Shown here one piece after another: positions 19,785-28,488 of a stretch of 64,000 nt of DNA. Numbering within the stretch: the stretch's first letter is position 1; the number at the start of each line of letters is the position of its first letter. Below the pieces are notes generated by a model. It worked only from the letters and a program-made list of their open reading frames with translations. It had not been told where the DNA came from and searched no databases. Position numbers and translations under genes: made by a program. The stretch spans positions 62,257 through 126,256 of the forward strand of contig NZ_KB904724.1 of NCBI RefSeq assembly GCF_000380165.1, read 5' to 3'. The stretch comes from Wenjunlia vitaminophila DSM 41686. GTDB lineage: Bacteria > Actinomycetota > Actinomycetes > Streptomycetales > Streptomycetaceae.

Positions 19785-20957
19785 ATGGCCGCACTTCCCA
19801 CCCGCACAGATGTCCTGATCGTCGGCGCCGGCCCCACCGGGTTGGCCCTGGCCTCCACACTCGCCACCGCGGAGGTCCCCTTCGTGGCCGTGGACCAGGT
19901 GGACGAGGGCGCGAACTACTCCCGCGCCGTGGGTACCCTCCCCCGGACCCTCCAGATGCTCGACCAGCTCCAGGTCGCCGAGCGGCTGGCCAAGACGGGC
20001 AACCAGGCCCAGCGCATACGGGCGTTCTCCGGCGACCGTGACCGGACCATAGCCACGCTCCACGTGGACCGGCTCGCCACTCCGTACCCGTTCGCCGTGG
20101 TCATGCCGCAGCACCACACCGAGGAGGCCCTGCTCGGCCGGCTGCGGGAGCTGGGCGGCCGGGTGCACCGGCCGTGGCGGCTGACGGCGCTCACCCAGGA
20201 CGAGGACGGGGTCACCGCGACCCTCCAGGGCTCGGACGGTGAGCGGCACACCCTGTGGGCCAGGTACGCCGTCGGCGCGGACGGAGCCCGCAGCGCGGTA
20301 CGCAGGTACGCCGGGGTGGCCTTCCCCGGTGAGACGTTCCGGCAGTCGTTCCTCCTGGCCGACCTGCTCCTGAGCGACGGGCCGCCGCCCGACGAGATCC
20401 ACCTGTTCTTCTCCCGCCACGGGGCCGTCATCATGGGGCGGATGCCGTCGGGGCTCCACCGGGTGTGCATCTCGGTGGACCAGGTGCCCGAGCAGCCGCT
20501 CAGCCCGCAGCTCGCCCAGGAGCTGCTCAGGCTCCGGGCCCCGGAGAGTCACCGCATCCGGGTGCGCGAGGTGGTGGGCAGCTCCCACACCAAGGTCCAC
20601 CACCGGATCGCGGAGCGTTTCCGCGCAGGACGGATCTTCCTCGCCGGCGACGCCGCCCACCTGAACAGCCCCATCGTCGGGCAGGGCATGAACCTCGGCA
20701 TCCAGGACGGCATCACCCTCGGCAACACCCTGGTCTCCACGCTGCGCGACGGGGTGGACACCCTCGACGACTACGAGCGGGTCCGACGTCAGATCGCCAA
20801 GGAGGCCGTGGAGTTCACCCGGCGGATCAACGACCTCGCCACGGCCAAGAGCCCGTCCATGGGGGCCGTGCGGGACCGGGTCGCGCCCCTGGTCTCCTCG
20901 CTCCCCCCGGTCAACCGCCGCCTGATCGCCAGGCTGGCCAGGGTCATCGACGGCTGA
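19785..20957 (+). CDS. FAD-dependent aromatic-type monooxygenase
   Basis: A 390-residue flavoprotein of the p-hydroxybenzoate hydroxylase/group A flavin monooxygenase family. FAD-binding VGAGPTGLALA lies near residue 15, the NADPH/FAD DG motif GADGARSAVRR near 165, and the GD motif FLAGDAAHLNSPIVGQGMN near 285-303. The start ATG 19785 has GGAGG 8 nt upstream. It is transcribed alone; the upstream AT-containing region (19563-19784) carries its promoter. Such enzymes hydroxylate phenols, polyketides or antibiotics; the substrate is not predictable here. Confidence 0.9.
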   Translation: MAALPTRTDVLIVGAGPTGLALASTLATAEVPFVAVDQVDEGANYSRAVGTLPRTLQMLDQLQVAERLAKTGNQAQRIRAFSGDRDRTIATLHVDRLATPYPFAVVMPQHHTEEALLGRLRELGGRVHRPWRLTALTQDEDGVTATLQGSDGERHTLWARYAVGADGARSAVRRYAGVAFPGETFRQSFLLADLLLSDGPPPDEIHLFFSRHGAVIMGRMPSGLHRVCISVDQVPEQPLSPQLAQELLRLRAPESHRIRVREVVGSSHTKVHHRIAERFRAGRIFLAGDAAHLNSPIVGQGMNLGIQDGITLGNTLVSTLRDGVDTLDDYERVRRQIAKEAVEFTRRINDLATAKSPSMGAVRDRVAPLVSSLPPVNRRLIARLARVIDG

Positions 20958-20968
20958 CCCCACGATCG

Positions 20969-21004
20969 GGAGGCCGCGGGAAACCCCCCGCACCCGCGGC
21001 CTCC
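20969..21004 (+). terminator. Bidirectional terminator between the monooxygenase and SDR genes
   Basis: A 12-bp perfect stem GGAGGCCGCGGG/CCCGCGGCCTCC (20969-20980 with 20993-21004) between convergent genes. Confidence 0.75.
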
Positions 21005-21074
21005 TTCGACCCGGCCGCCGGGCCCGCCCGGCCCGGCAGGGCCCGGCAACCGGAACCCCCGGGGCCCTCGCGGG

Positions 21075-21995
21075 TCAGAACTCCGGGAACCGCACCTTGG
21101 TGAGCTGTTCCGAGGCGCTCCACAGCAGCTCCGCGGGCTTGTCGTCGCGCGTCCTGCGGGCGCGCCAGGAAGGGGCCGGGGAGCCGCGCCAGGACAGGAA
21201 GCGCGGACCGTGGAAGGAGTTGGGGCGCACCCCCGCGGCGGTGGCGGCGTACAGCGTGGGGAGGGCGCCGGCGTCGGGGGACTGGGCGAACAGGCGGTCC
21301 CCCAGGGCGGCGAGGCGTTCCCGGGTGCGGCGGCCCTCCATGCGGGCGCCGGCCGTGGTGAGGTTGGTGGAGGCGTAGCCGGGGTGCGCGGCGGTGGCGA
21401 CGAGGTCGGCGCCGGCGGCCTCCGCACGGCGGGCCAGCTCGTGGGTGAACAGCAGGTTGGCGCTCTTGCTGCGCCCGTAGGCCAACCAACGGTGGTACGC
21501 GCGTTCGCTGTTGAGGTCACCGAAGTCCGGGTTGCCCAGGACGTGCAGGCCGCTGGACACGCTCACCACCCGGGCGCCGGGCCTGGCGAGCAGCTTGGGC
21601 AGGAGCAGCCCCGTCAGGGCGAAGTGCCCCAGGTGGTTCACCCCGAACTGCGTCTCGAAACCGTCCGCGGTGGTGCGGCGTGGCAACGCCATCACTCCGG
21701 CGTTGTTGACCAGCAGGTCCAGGCCGTCCGGTGGGTACTCCTCGGCGAACGACCGTATCGAGGCGAGGTCGGCCAGGTCGAGCGGGGCCAGCACCAGGTC
21801 GGCGTCCGGCACTTCCGCGCGGATGCGGTCAAGGGCAGTCCTGCCCCGGGCCTGGTCCCGACAGCCGAGTACCACCCGGGCACCGTGCCGGGCCAGTTCG
21901 CGTGCGGTGCAGTAGCCGAGGCCGCTGTTGGCTCCGGTCACCACGGCTGTGCGCCCGCTCTGATCGGGTATGTCTGCTGCTGTCCAGCCTGCCAC
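21075..21995 (-). CDS. Short-chain dehydrogenase/reductase
   Basis: A 306-residue NAD(P)-dependent oxidoreductase of the classical SDR family (retinol dehydrogenase/WWOX-like subgroup). The Rossmann motif TGANSGLG lies near residue 18, NNAGVM near 93, catalytic Ser in VSVSSGLH near 146, and YGRSKSANLL near 175. The start GTG 21995 has GGGAGA 6 nt upstream. It lies 85 nt downstream of, and codirectional with, the glycosyltransferase gene, so it may be cotranscribed with it. The substrate is unknown. Confidence 0.9.
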   Translation of the reverse strand: MAGWTAADIPDQSGRTAVVTGANSGLGYCTARELARHGARVVLGCRDQARGRTALDRIRAEVPDADLVLAPLDLADLASIRSFAEEYPPDGLDLLVNNAGVMALPRRTTADGFETQFGVNHLGHFALTGLLLPKLLARPGARVVSVSSGLHVLGNPDFGDLNSERAYHRWLAYGRSKSANLLFTHELARRAEAAGADLVATAAHPGYASTNLTTAGARMEGRRTRERLAALGDRLFAQSPDAGALPTLYAATAAGVRPNSFHGPRFLSWRGSPAPSWRARRTRDDKPAELLWSASEQLTKVRFPEF

Positions 21996-22080
21996 TGCCG
22001 TCTCCCGGGTCCGGGGGTCTGCGGGTGCCGTGCCTGTGCAGCCCCAGGGTAGACGGGCCCGGTGGGGGCGGGACCCGTCC

Positions 22081-24234
22081 CTACCCGGCGGCCGGGTCCG
22101 CGTCCAGGACGCTGAGGGCGAGGTCGTTGTCGGCGCTGAAGCACGGCCAGACCCAGGTCGGGCCCCGCTGTCCGACGTCCACCCGGGCTGCCGGGTGGAC
22201 GTCCACGGCGCTGCGGTCGGGGACGTCCCCGAAGATCCGGCCCACCCGCACCGGCTCCGCGGCCGGGCCGGGGAGCAACGACAGGTCCCACAGGTCGGTC
22301 TCCGCGGTGCGCCGGGTGACCAGCGCCTCGTGGGGGACCCGGAAGGTGAACCGGCCGTCCGTGCCCGGCCGCGCCGCCACCTCGAACTGCCCGCCCGCAC
22401 CGACCCGCGGCCGGACCCGCACCGTCCCACCGGGGACCAGCACCGCGGCCGGGTGCGCCACCGCGGTGACCTCGACCCCGGTGTCGTCCACCCGCACCTC
22501 GGCCACCTCGGCGTGGGCGGGCCGCCGCCAGACGCGCACCGCGAGGAACCCCGTGGAGGTCGTGTAGGGAATCCAGGTCCTGACGCCGTGCGCGTCGTCG
22601 GGGACGCGGTGCACCAGGTGCCGCTGCTCGACCAGGGCGGCGGCGACCCGGCGGAGCTTGCCGCTCGCTTCGGCCTCGACGAAGGCGTCCCAGCGGCCCT
22701 CGGCGAGGTCGAGCGCCCCGTGCTCGAGCACCATGGTGACCCGTTCCCCCCGCAGCTCGGTGAGCGGTGGCAGGGGGACCCGCACCTCGACGGGGTCCGC
22801 GGTGCCGCGCAGCCGGAGCAGCAGGTTGAGCCGCCCCCCGGGCAGCCCCCGGGCCCCGATCCGCACGGTGATGTTGGCCTTGTCGTCCACCAGGCAGTGC
22901 GCGGTGGGCCGCAGCCACCCGCGGCTGGTCGGCGGTGCGGGTGGTGGGGACGGGATGCGCACCGGCTCGGGTTGGAGCAGCGCGGGGACCAGCGAGCGCG
23001 CGGCGGCGCGGGCCCGGGCGACGGGTCCCGGGCGGGGCGCGGCCGGGTGCGGCCGGGCGAAGTAGCGATCGGCGAGCAGGTCCCGGATCACCGACTCGTA
23101 CCGTTGGGCGATCACCGAGGGGTTGTACGACCTTGCCTTGCGGCGGGCGGCCCGCCCCATCTCCTGCCGCCGCATCGGGTCGTCGATCAGCTCGAGCAGC
23201 GCGGCGGCGTACGCCTCCACCGTCCGCTCCGGGTCCTGGTCGTCGAGCGGCACCAGGCTGCCGTCCACCCCGTCCTCGATGATCTCGGCAGGGCCGAACG
23301 GGCAGTCCGTGGAGACGACCGGCACCCCGCAGTGCATGGCCTCGACGATGGTCATCCCGAAGGACTCGGCGTCGGACGAGACCGCGGCGATGGAGCCCTT
23401 GGCCCACTCCGTCTCGATGGGGGAGCGCGGGCCCATCAGCAGGACGTTGTTGCCGACGCCGAGTTCGTCGACCAGCCGGCGCAGCTCCTGGCGCTGCGGT
23501 CCGCGGCCGTAGATGCGCAAGGACCAGTCCGGGCGTTCGGCGGCGACCCGGGCGAACGCCCTGACCAGCCGGTCGTACCGTTTCACCGCGACCAGCCGGC
23601 CGGCCGCGACCACCAGCTTGGTCTCCACGTCGGACGTCTCCACCTGGGGTTCGGGCACCGCGTTGGGGATGCACAGGATGCGGGTGCTCACCTCGGGGAG
23701 CGCCTCGCGGTAGGCGGCGGCGTCCGCCTCGGAGACGGTGACGAACGCGTCGAGCTCGGCCAGCGCCGCGTTCTGGTCCCGGCGCAGCGGTTCCTGGTGG
23801 GACCTGAGGCTCAGGTGCTCCTGGCCGATCCGTAGGTAGCGGTCGCTGCCGAAGCGGGCCAGGTAGCCGTTGAGCACCGGCCGGGTGGCGATGACCACGT
23901 CGGCGTCGGTGGAGGTCAGGTACTCGGCCACCCGCTCGTCGGTGAGCGCGGTGGGGGCCAGCCGCTTGCCGGGCCCGGCCACGCCGGGGTCGTGGAACAT
24001 GGTGCTCGGCTGTGCGGCGAGCCGGTGGTCGCCGTCCCTGGAGTCCCTGCGCATGTCGATCAGGGAGGTGATCCGCACCCGGGGGTCCACCGGGAGCAGG
24101 GGGGTGCTGGCCACCCGGTGCACGCTGACGACCTCCACGTCGTGCCGTGCAGAAAGGGCGCGGGAGAGGTTGACGGTGGAGCGGATGGTGCCGCCGATCC
24201 CGTACACGTTGTAGATGAGGAAAGCAATCTTCAT
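22081..24234 (-). CDS. GT4 glycosyltransferase with long C-terminal beta-rich region
   Basis: A 717-residue protein. Residues 1-370 form a GT-B fold: IAFLIYNVYGIGGTIRS at the N-terminus, acceptor/donor motifs GRLVAVKRYDRLVRAF, and E-x7-E-type ESFGMTIVEAMHCGVPVVS near 300. The remaining ~330 residues are beta-rich and unlike typical GT4 enzymes; they resemble the extra domains of poly(glycerol/ribitol phosphate) glucosyltransferases. The start ATG 24234 has GGAGGG 6 nt upstream. It likely decorates a cell-wall or teichoic-acid-like polymer, which is inference. Confidence 0.83.
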   Translation of the reverse strand: MKIAFLIYNVYGIGGTIRSTVNLSRALSARHDVEVVSVHRVASTPLLPVDPRVRITSLIDMRRDSRDGDHRLAAQPSTMFHDPGVAGPGKRLAPTALTDERVAEYLTSTDADVVIATRPVLNGYLARFGSDRYLRIGQEHLSLRSHQEPLRRDQNAALAELDAFVTVSEADAAAYREALPEVSTRILCIPNAVPEPQVETSDVETKLVVAAGRLVAVKRYDRLVRAFARVAAERPDWSLRIYGRGPQRQELRRLVDELGVGNNVLLMGPRSPIETEWAKGSIAAVSSDAESFGMTIVEAMHCGVPVVSTDCPFGPAEIIEDGVDGSLVPLDDQDPERTVEAYAAALLELIDDPMRRQEMGRAARRKARSYNPSVIAQRYESVIRDLLADRYFARPHPAAPRPGPVARARAAARSLVPALLQPEPVRIPSPPPAPPTSRGWLRPTAHCLVDDKANITVRIGARGLPGGRLNLLLRLRGTADPVEVRVPLPPLTELRGERVTMVLEHGALDLAEGRWDAFVEAEASGKLRRVAAALVEQRHLVHRVPDDAHGVRTWIPYTTSTGFLAVRVWRRPAHAEVAEVRVDDTGVEVTAVAHPAAVLVPGGTVRVRPRVGAGGQFEVAARPGTDGRFTFRVPHEALVTRRTAETDLWDLSLLPGPAAEPVRVGRIFGDVPDRSAVDVHPAARVDVGQRGPTWVWPCFSADNDLALSVLDADPAAG

Positions 24235-24676
24235 GCGGCCCCTCCAGGGCGTGCGCCGGCAGCGCGCCCGGCGGGGTACGGCACGCGGCTGCCGGTGAAG
24301 GAACGTGACACCGCCGGCCCGTCCAGTCTGCCCCTGTGAGCTGGCACGATGGTGTGCGCCTGTCTCCTTCCCGCTGGCGCACGGGGCGGATCGCAGGAGC
24401 GAGCGAATCTTACCGCCGTTACGCGCCAAGCCGGCTAACTGTGCTTTCGTAGCAATTTCCCCATTCAGTCCGGCCGGTCGCCCGTTCGGTGACCCGGGGC
24501 TCAAGGGAGGGGAAGGGCGCCGGGATGCGCACCGCCTCTTCGCCGAGGCAGACCCCGGTGCACAGGTCGAAACGCTGTTTGGGCATGGCCACGAACAGGC
24601 GGCCGCCGGGCGGGCGCCTCGGAGCCCCACCGCATCTCACGGCAGGGCTCCGAGGCACGCGTTGCCGAGGCGGTGG
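24235..24676. other. Gene-poor spacer between the glycosyltransferase and M23 genes
   Basis: About 440 nt. It holds the glycosyltransferase promoter region and, near 24616-24656, the M23 terminator. A minus-strand frame ending at 24419 with a Met near 24587 (MPKQRFDLCTGVCLGEE...) shows some third-position G/C bias. It lacks a ribosome binding site and recognisable homology, so it is not called as a gene. Confidence 0.4.
24616..24656 (-). terminator. Terminator after the M23 peptidase gene
   Basis: A 12-bp perfect stem GCCTCGGAGCCC/GGGCTCCGAGGC (24616-24627 with 24645-24656), 17-nt loop, 21 nt after the stop codon on the minus strand. Confidence 0.75.
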
Positions 24677-25774
24677 TCAGCTGGTGCGGTTGTAGATCGC
24701 TGTACCGGGGCAGGCGGTGTAGCCGAGGCGGGTGGCGCAGCCGGTGTACTGGCTGGAGCCGTTCCACCAGGTCCAGCCGCCGATGGTCCGGCCGTTCAGC
24801 CAGGTGTACTGACCGAAGAGGTTGGCGTCGTACGTGCGCAGGCTCCAGTGCACGTGGGCGCCAGTCGCCGAACCGCCGGCGCAGACGTCGGTGCCTATGG
24901 TGCCGAGCAGGGCGCTGGAGCCGATCGACGTCCCGTTGTAGTAGGTCGTGTTCCACATGTGGTAATAGTCCGTCGAGAAGCCGCCGGGGTGGATCACCCT
25001 GGTCCAGCCGCCACCGGCACCGCACATCGAGGTCGCTGTGCCCTCACGGGACGATCGGACCCGCCCGCTGGCGTTGCCACCGGCGAAGTCCAGGCTGCTC
25101 CAGTAGCCGGACCCGCCGGTGTGGGAGTGCGGACCGCCGGTCAGGGTCATGTAGTAGTCAGGCATCCAAGGCAGCAGCAGCCCGCCGGTGTTGGCCGTGG
25201 CCGCCGTCGGTGACGCCTCCTTGTCCGAGGTCACCCTACGCGCGTAGTCCATCATGGTTTTCCGCTCCGCCTTGCCGACCAGCGGTGATGTCGCCACGTG
25301 GTCGGTGAACTCGGGGTCGCCTTCGAGGCCGGAGACCCAGCGCCCGTTCTCGCGGTGGGCGATGAACAGCCAGCCCTCCGGCTGGCTGTGGACCGTGCGC
25401 GGCGCTTCGACGTACGCGACACCCCGGGCCCACCCGGGTGAGGCGGTGCGGACGTCGACGACGACCTCGCGGCCCTCGGCAGCGAGTTTGCTGACGGCGT
25501 TCGCCGGGGCGAGGCCCTTGGCGTCGTGGGACTGGGAGAGGACATCGGTGGAGACGGCGTCGATCAGCGCCTCGCGGCCGGCGCCGAGATGGTCAGCGAC
25601 CCGGTCCGGCAGCTTCACGGTGACACCGGCGGACGGCGACGTGTCGGACGCCGGTGCCGCTGCGGGTGTCGCTACCGCGTCCCGGGAGGTCGCCACCGCC
25701 GAGGGCGCGGTGGCGAGCAGCCCGAAGACGGCAAGGGTGGCGAGGGTGGATCTCACGGACAATTTGGAGAGCAA
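24677..25774 (-). CDS. Secreted M23 (LasA/LytM-like) peptidase
   Basis: A 365-residue exported zinc peptidase expected to cut glycine-containing peptides or peptidoglycan cross-bridges. The signal peptide has a hydrophobic core ATLAVFGLLATAPSAVA. The mature part has an N-terminal pro-like region, then the metal site HSHTGGSGYWSSLDF (His and Asp ligands) and GAHVHWSL (HxH motif). The start is probably TTG 25774: GGAAGGAG lies 7-8 nt upstream, and the alternative ATG 25792 would place that ribosome binding site inside the coding sequence. It is monocistronic and divergent from dgt. Confidence 0.88.
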   Translation of the reverse strand: MLSKLSVRSTLATLAVFGLLATAPSAVATSRDAVATPAAAPASDTSPSAGVTVKLPDRVADHLGAGREALIDAVSTDVLSQSHDAKGLAPANAVSKLAAEGREVVVDVRTASPGWARGVAYVEAPRTVHSQPEGWLFIAHRENGRWVSGLEGDPEFTDHVATSPLVGKAERKTMMDYARRVTSDKEASPTAATANTGGLLLPWMPDYYMTLTGGPHSHTGGSGYWSSLDFAGGNASGRVRSSREGTATSMCGAGGGWTRVIHPGGFSTDYYHMWNTTYYNGTSIGSSALLGTIGTDVCAGGSATGAHVHWSLRTYDANLFGQYTWLNGRTIGGWTWWNGSSQYTGCATRLGYTACPGTAIYNRTS

Positions 25775-26035
25775 GGGTGGTACTCCTTCCATGCGTGAGG
25801 GCCCGTCCCGCGGACAGGCCGCCGGAGTATGACAGAACGCGGTCAAGTCGAGCGAGATGTTGACGTCAGGGAACCGGAGGTCGAGCGACCCTTGCCGCTC
25901 CCGGGGGTTGTCTCACACGGCGAGGTGAGCGAGCTTCTTGGAGCAGGTCAGGGCGGTCGTGACCCGGACAACCCGGAGACCCGTCCGATGGCGGGTTCCT
26001 GGGGTCTCCGGGTGATACCGGGTTACCGTGCGGGC
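25775..26035. promoter_or_regulatory. Divergent promoter region of M23 peptidase and dgt
   Basis: About 260 nt. On the dgt side, -10 box TACCGT (26024-26029) followed by 6 nt places the transcription start on the A of the dgt ATG. On the other side TTGACC lies at 25853-25848 in minus orientation; no convincing -10 was assigned. Confidence 0.4.
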
Positions 26036-27307
26036 ATGGTCGGCGAGAACAGTCCGCGTCCCCCCGGGGACCCCCACTACGGGCCGGCAGCACGGGAGCG
26101 TTGGGTGCCCGAGCCGGACAAGCGCCCCGGCCGCACCGCGTTCCAGCGGGACCGTGCCCGGGTGCTGCACTCCGCCGCGCTGCGCAGGCTGGCCGGGAAG
26201 ACACAGGTGGTGCCGCCCCTGGAGGGCGACTTCCCGCGCACCCGACTCACCCACTCGCTGGAGTGCGCCCAGGTCGGCCGGGAACTCGGCGCCGCCCTGG
26301 GCTGTGACCCGGACCTGGTGGAAGCGGCCTGCCTCGCGCACGACCTGGGCCATCCACCGTTCGGCCACAACGGGGAGCAGGTGCTGGACGAGGTCGCCGC
26401 CCGCTGCGGGGGGTTCGAGGGCAACGCCCAGTCGCTGCGGCTGCTCACCCGGCTCGAGCCCAAGCGCTTCGGGGCCGAGGGGGGCAGCGTCGGCCTCAAC
26501 CTCACCCGGGCGACCCTGGACGCCGCCACCAAGTACCCGTGGCCGCGCGGCGGCCACCCCGTGGACCCCGGTTCCACCAAGTTCGGCGTGTACCCCGACG
26601 ACCGTCCGGTGTTCGACTGGCTGCGGGCCGGGGCTCCCGCGGGGCGGCGCTGCTTCGAGGCGCAGGTGATGGACTGGTCCGACGACGTCGCCTACTCGGT
26701 GCACGACCTGGAGGACGGCCTGCACGCGGGTCATGTGGACCCCAGGCTGCTGGTCGCGGAGCCGGAGCGGCAGGCGCTGGCCGCGCTCGCGGCGAGCCGC
26801 TACGCGGTCCCGGGAACCGATCCCCAGGAGCTGGTCGAGGCGCTTGACCGACTGCTGGCGCAGGAGTGGTGGCCGCGTTCCTTCGACGGCTCCTCGATGG
26901 CCGAGGCCCGGTTGAAGGACGCCACCAGCCAGCTCATCGGTCGGTTCTGCCTCGCCGCGGAACGTGCCACCCGGGCCCGCCACGGACCTGGGCGGCTCAC
27001 CCGCTACCGCGCGGACCTCGTCGTCCCGCCGGCCGTCCTCGGGGAGTGCGCCGTGCTGAAGGCGGTCACCGACCGCTGTGTGATGCAGCGCGCGGACCAG
27101 GAACGACGCCGGTCCCGGCAGCGCCTGCTGCTCGAGGAGCTCAGCGACACCCTGGTCCGGCAGGCCCCGCGGGGGCTCACCCCGCCGTTCCGCGCCCTGT
27201 TCCACCAGGCCCCGGACGACGCTGCCCGGCTCCGTGCGGTGGTGGACCAGGTGGCGTCCCTCACCGACGCCTCCGCCCTAGCGCTGCACCAGCGGCTCGT
27301 GGGCTGA
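26036..27307 (+). CDS. dgt: dGTP triphosphohydrolase-like protein
   Basis: An HD-domain dNTP triphosphohydrolase of the type-2 group, hydrolysing dNTPs to nucleoside and triphosphate. It has 423 residues. [23 protein letters not shown] is typical of the N-terminus; the metal site uses the His of RLTHSLE near residue 73, HD at 102-103 in [14 protein letters not shown], and Asp in [14 protein letters not shown]. The start ATG 26036 is supported by a leaderless promoter; the frame extends to 25829 without support. It sits two genes upstream of dnaG, the common actinomycete order. Confidence 0.94.
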   Translation: MVGENSPRPPGDPHYGPAARERWVPEPDKRPGRTAFQRDRARVLHSAALRRLAGKTQVVPPLEGDFPRTRLTHSLECAQVGRELGAALGCDPDLVEAACLAHDLGHPPFGHNGEQVLDEVAARCGGFEGNAQSLRLLTRLEPKRFGAEGGSVGLNLTRATLDAATKYPWPRGGHPVDPGSTKFGVYPDDRPVFDWLRAGAPAGRRCFEAQVMDWSDDVAYSVHDLEDGLHAGHVDPRLLVAEPERQALAALAASRYAVPGTDPQELVEALDRLLAQEWWPRSFDGSSMAEARLKDATSQLIGRFCLAAERATRARHGPGRLTRYRADLVVPPAVLGECAVLKAVTDRCVMQRADQERRRSRQRLLLEELSDTLVRQAPRGLTPPFRALFHQAPDDAARLRAVVDQVASLTDASALALHQRLVG

Positions 27308-27327
27308 GCGACCGGACGGTGCTGCGT

Positions 27328-27351
27328 CCCCCGGCCCGACCCGGGCAGGGG
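27328..27351 (+). terminator. Imperfect hairpin between dgt and the TSUP gene
   Basis: An interrupted stem CCCC-GCCCG/CGGGC-GGGG with a small internal mismatch between convergent genes. It is weaker than other terminators here. Confidence 0.4.
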
Positions 27352-27362
27352 CCGCGACCGGC

Positions 27363-28130
27363 TCACCCCCACTGGTCGTGGCCCAGCTTGACCAGGATCA
27401 GCAGGACCACGACGAGCAGCACGCCGCGTACGAAACCCGCTCCCCTGCTCAGGGCCACCCTGGCTCCGACCGTGCCACCGGCGACGTTGCAGCAGGCCAT
27501 ACCGAGGCCGAGGAGCCACAGCACGTGGCCCTGGACGGCGAACACCAGCAGGGCGCCGGCGTTGGTCCCCAGGTTCACCCACTTGGCCATGGCCGAGCCG
27601 CCCACGAAGTCCGCCCCGAGCAGCGCGACGAACGTGATGATGAGGAAGGTGCCCGTGCCGGCCCCCAGGACGCCGTCGTAGAAGCCGATGCCGCCGCCGG
27701 CCAGCGCCGCCGCGGCGTACAGCCGGCCCCTGCTCGCGGTGCCCTCCCGGGCCGACCGGCCGAACGCCGGGCGCAGGGTGACGAAGAGGGCGACGCCCAG
27801 CAGCACCACCATGATCGCCGGTCGGAACACGTCCGCGGGCAGCTCGGAGGCGATCAGGGCGCCCGCCGCGGAACAGGGCACCGCCAGTGCGGCGGCCCGG
27901 CCCACCGTGCGCCAGTCCACGCTCGTCCGCCGCGCGTAGGAGACCGCCGCCGCGGTGGTCCCGGTGATGGCCACCAGCTTGTTGGTGCCCAGGGCGGTGG
28001 CGATCGGGGCGTTGGGCAGCGCCAGCAGCAGCGCGGGGAACTGGATCAGCCCTCCGCCGCCGACCACCGCGTCCACCCAGCCGGCGGCGAAGGCGACGCA
28101 CAGCAGCGCCGCGATCACCTCGACGTCCAC
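27363..28130 (-). CDS. TSUP-family (TauE/SafE) membrane transporter
   Basis: A 255-residue integral membrane protein with about eight hydrophobic segments and the two family repeats: GWVDAVVGGGGLIQFPALLL near residue 18 and GFYDGVLGAGTGTFLI near 150. Family members export or import sulfite, organosulfur compounds or anions. The start ATG 28130. Upstream, 62 nt away, lies a long AT-rich inverted repeat that is likely its operator. The next gene is a divergent flavoprotein; the pair also neighbours dnaG. Confidence 0.9.
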   Translation of the reverse strand: MDVEVIAALLCVAFAAGWVDAVVGGGGLIQFPALLLALPNAPIATALGTNKLVAITGTTAAAVSYARRTSVDWRTVGRAAALAVPCSAAGALIASELPADVFRPAIMVVLLGVALFVTLRPAFGRSAREGTASRGRLYAAAALAGGGIGFYDGVLGAGTGTFLIITFVALLGADFVGGSAMAKWVNLGTNAGALLVFAVQGHVLWLLGLGMACCNVAGGTVGARVALSRGAGFVRGVLLVVVLLILVKLGHDQWG

Positions 28131-28191
28131 GCGTCGCCCCCCTGCCCCTGTCCATCGACTGCGCCCTCCGCGGGCCGAAGGGGACGAACAT

Positions 28192-28224
28192 TGAAATCAA
28201 ATCGCCATTGAACGCTTGATTTCA
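28192..28224 (-). promoter_or_regulatory. AT-rich inverted repeat upstream of the TSUP gene
   Basis: A perfect 9-bp inverted repeat TGAAATCAA (28192-28200)/TTGATTTCA (28216-28224) with a 15-nt spacer, in an AT-rich island within GC-rich DNA. It is a likely regulator-binding site for the TSUP gene and perhaps the divergent oxidoreductase. Confidence 0.6.
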
Positions 28225-28488
28225 GAGCTATTTGATCCGTTTCGGACTCCACCAGGCGATCGGTGTCGAGTCGGAACCGGTGGAAAGCATGGCACACCAC
28301 CGCCCGTACCCCGCACGGCGGTTCGCTCTGTGGTGACTGAGTACGATGCGATCTTGACTGCCATGTCGCCGTCTCGTTTCCTGCTCTTCACGGAAGCGAT
28401 GCATTGCGGCACGCTCCAAGAGGCATGGCGCGTGATGGAGGGCGAAGCGCACGACGCGGGGGACGATGCGAGATCGGAGAGCACGGTG
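28225..28488. other. Leader region of the flavoprotein gene
   Basis: About 260 nt with lower GC than its surroundings. The reading frame of the flavoprotein stays open through it up to 28216, but codon bias is absent and no homology to the family is seen. It is treated as non-coding. Confidence 0.4.

Noticed and set aside
24489-24695. Small frames on both strands in the glycosyltransferase-M23 spacer
   Set aside because: No ribosome binding site and no resemblance to known families; one (minus strand, Met near 24587) has partial codon bias but is too weak to call.
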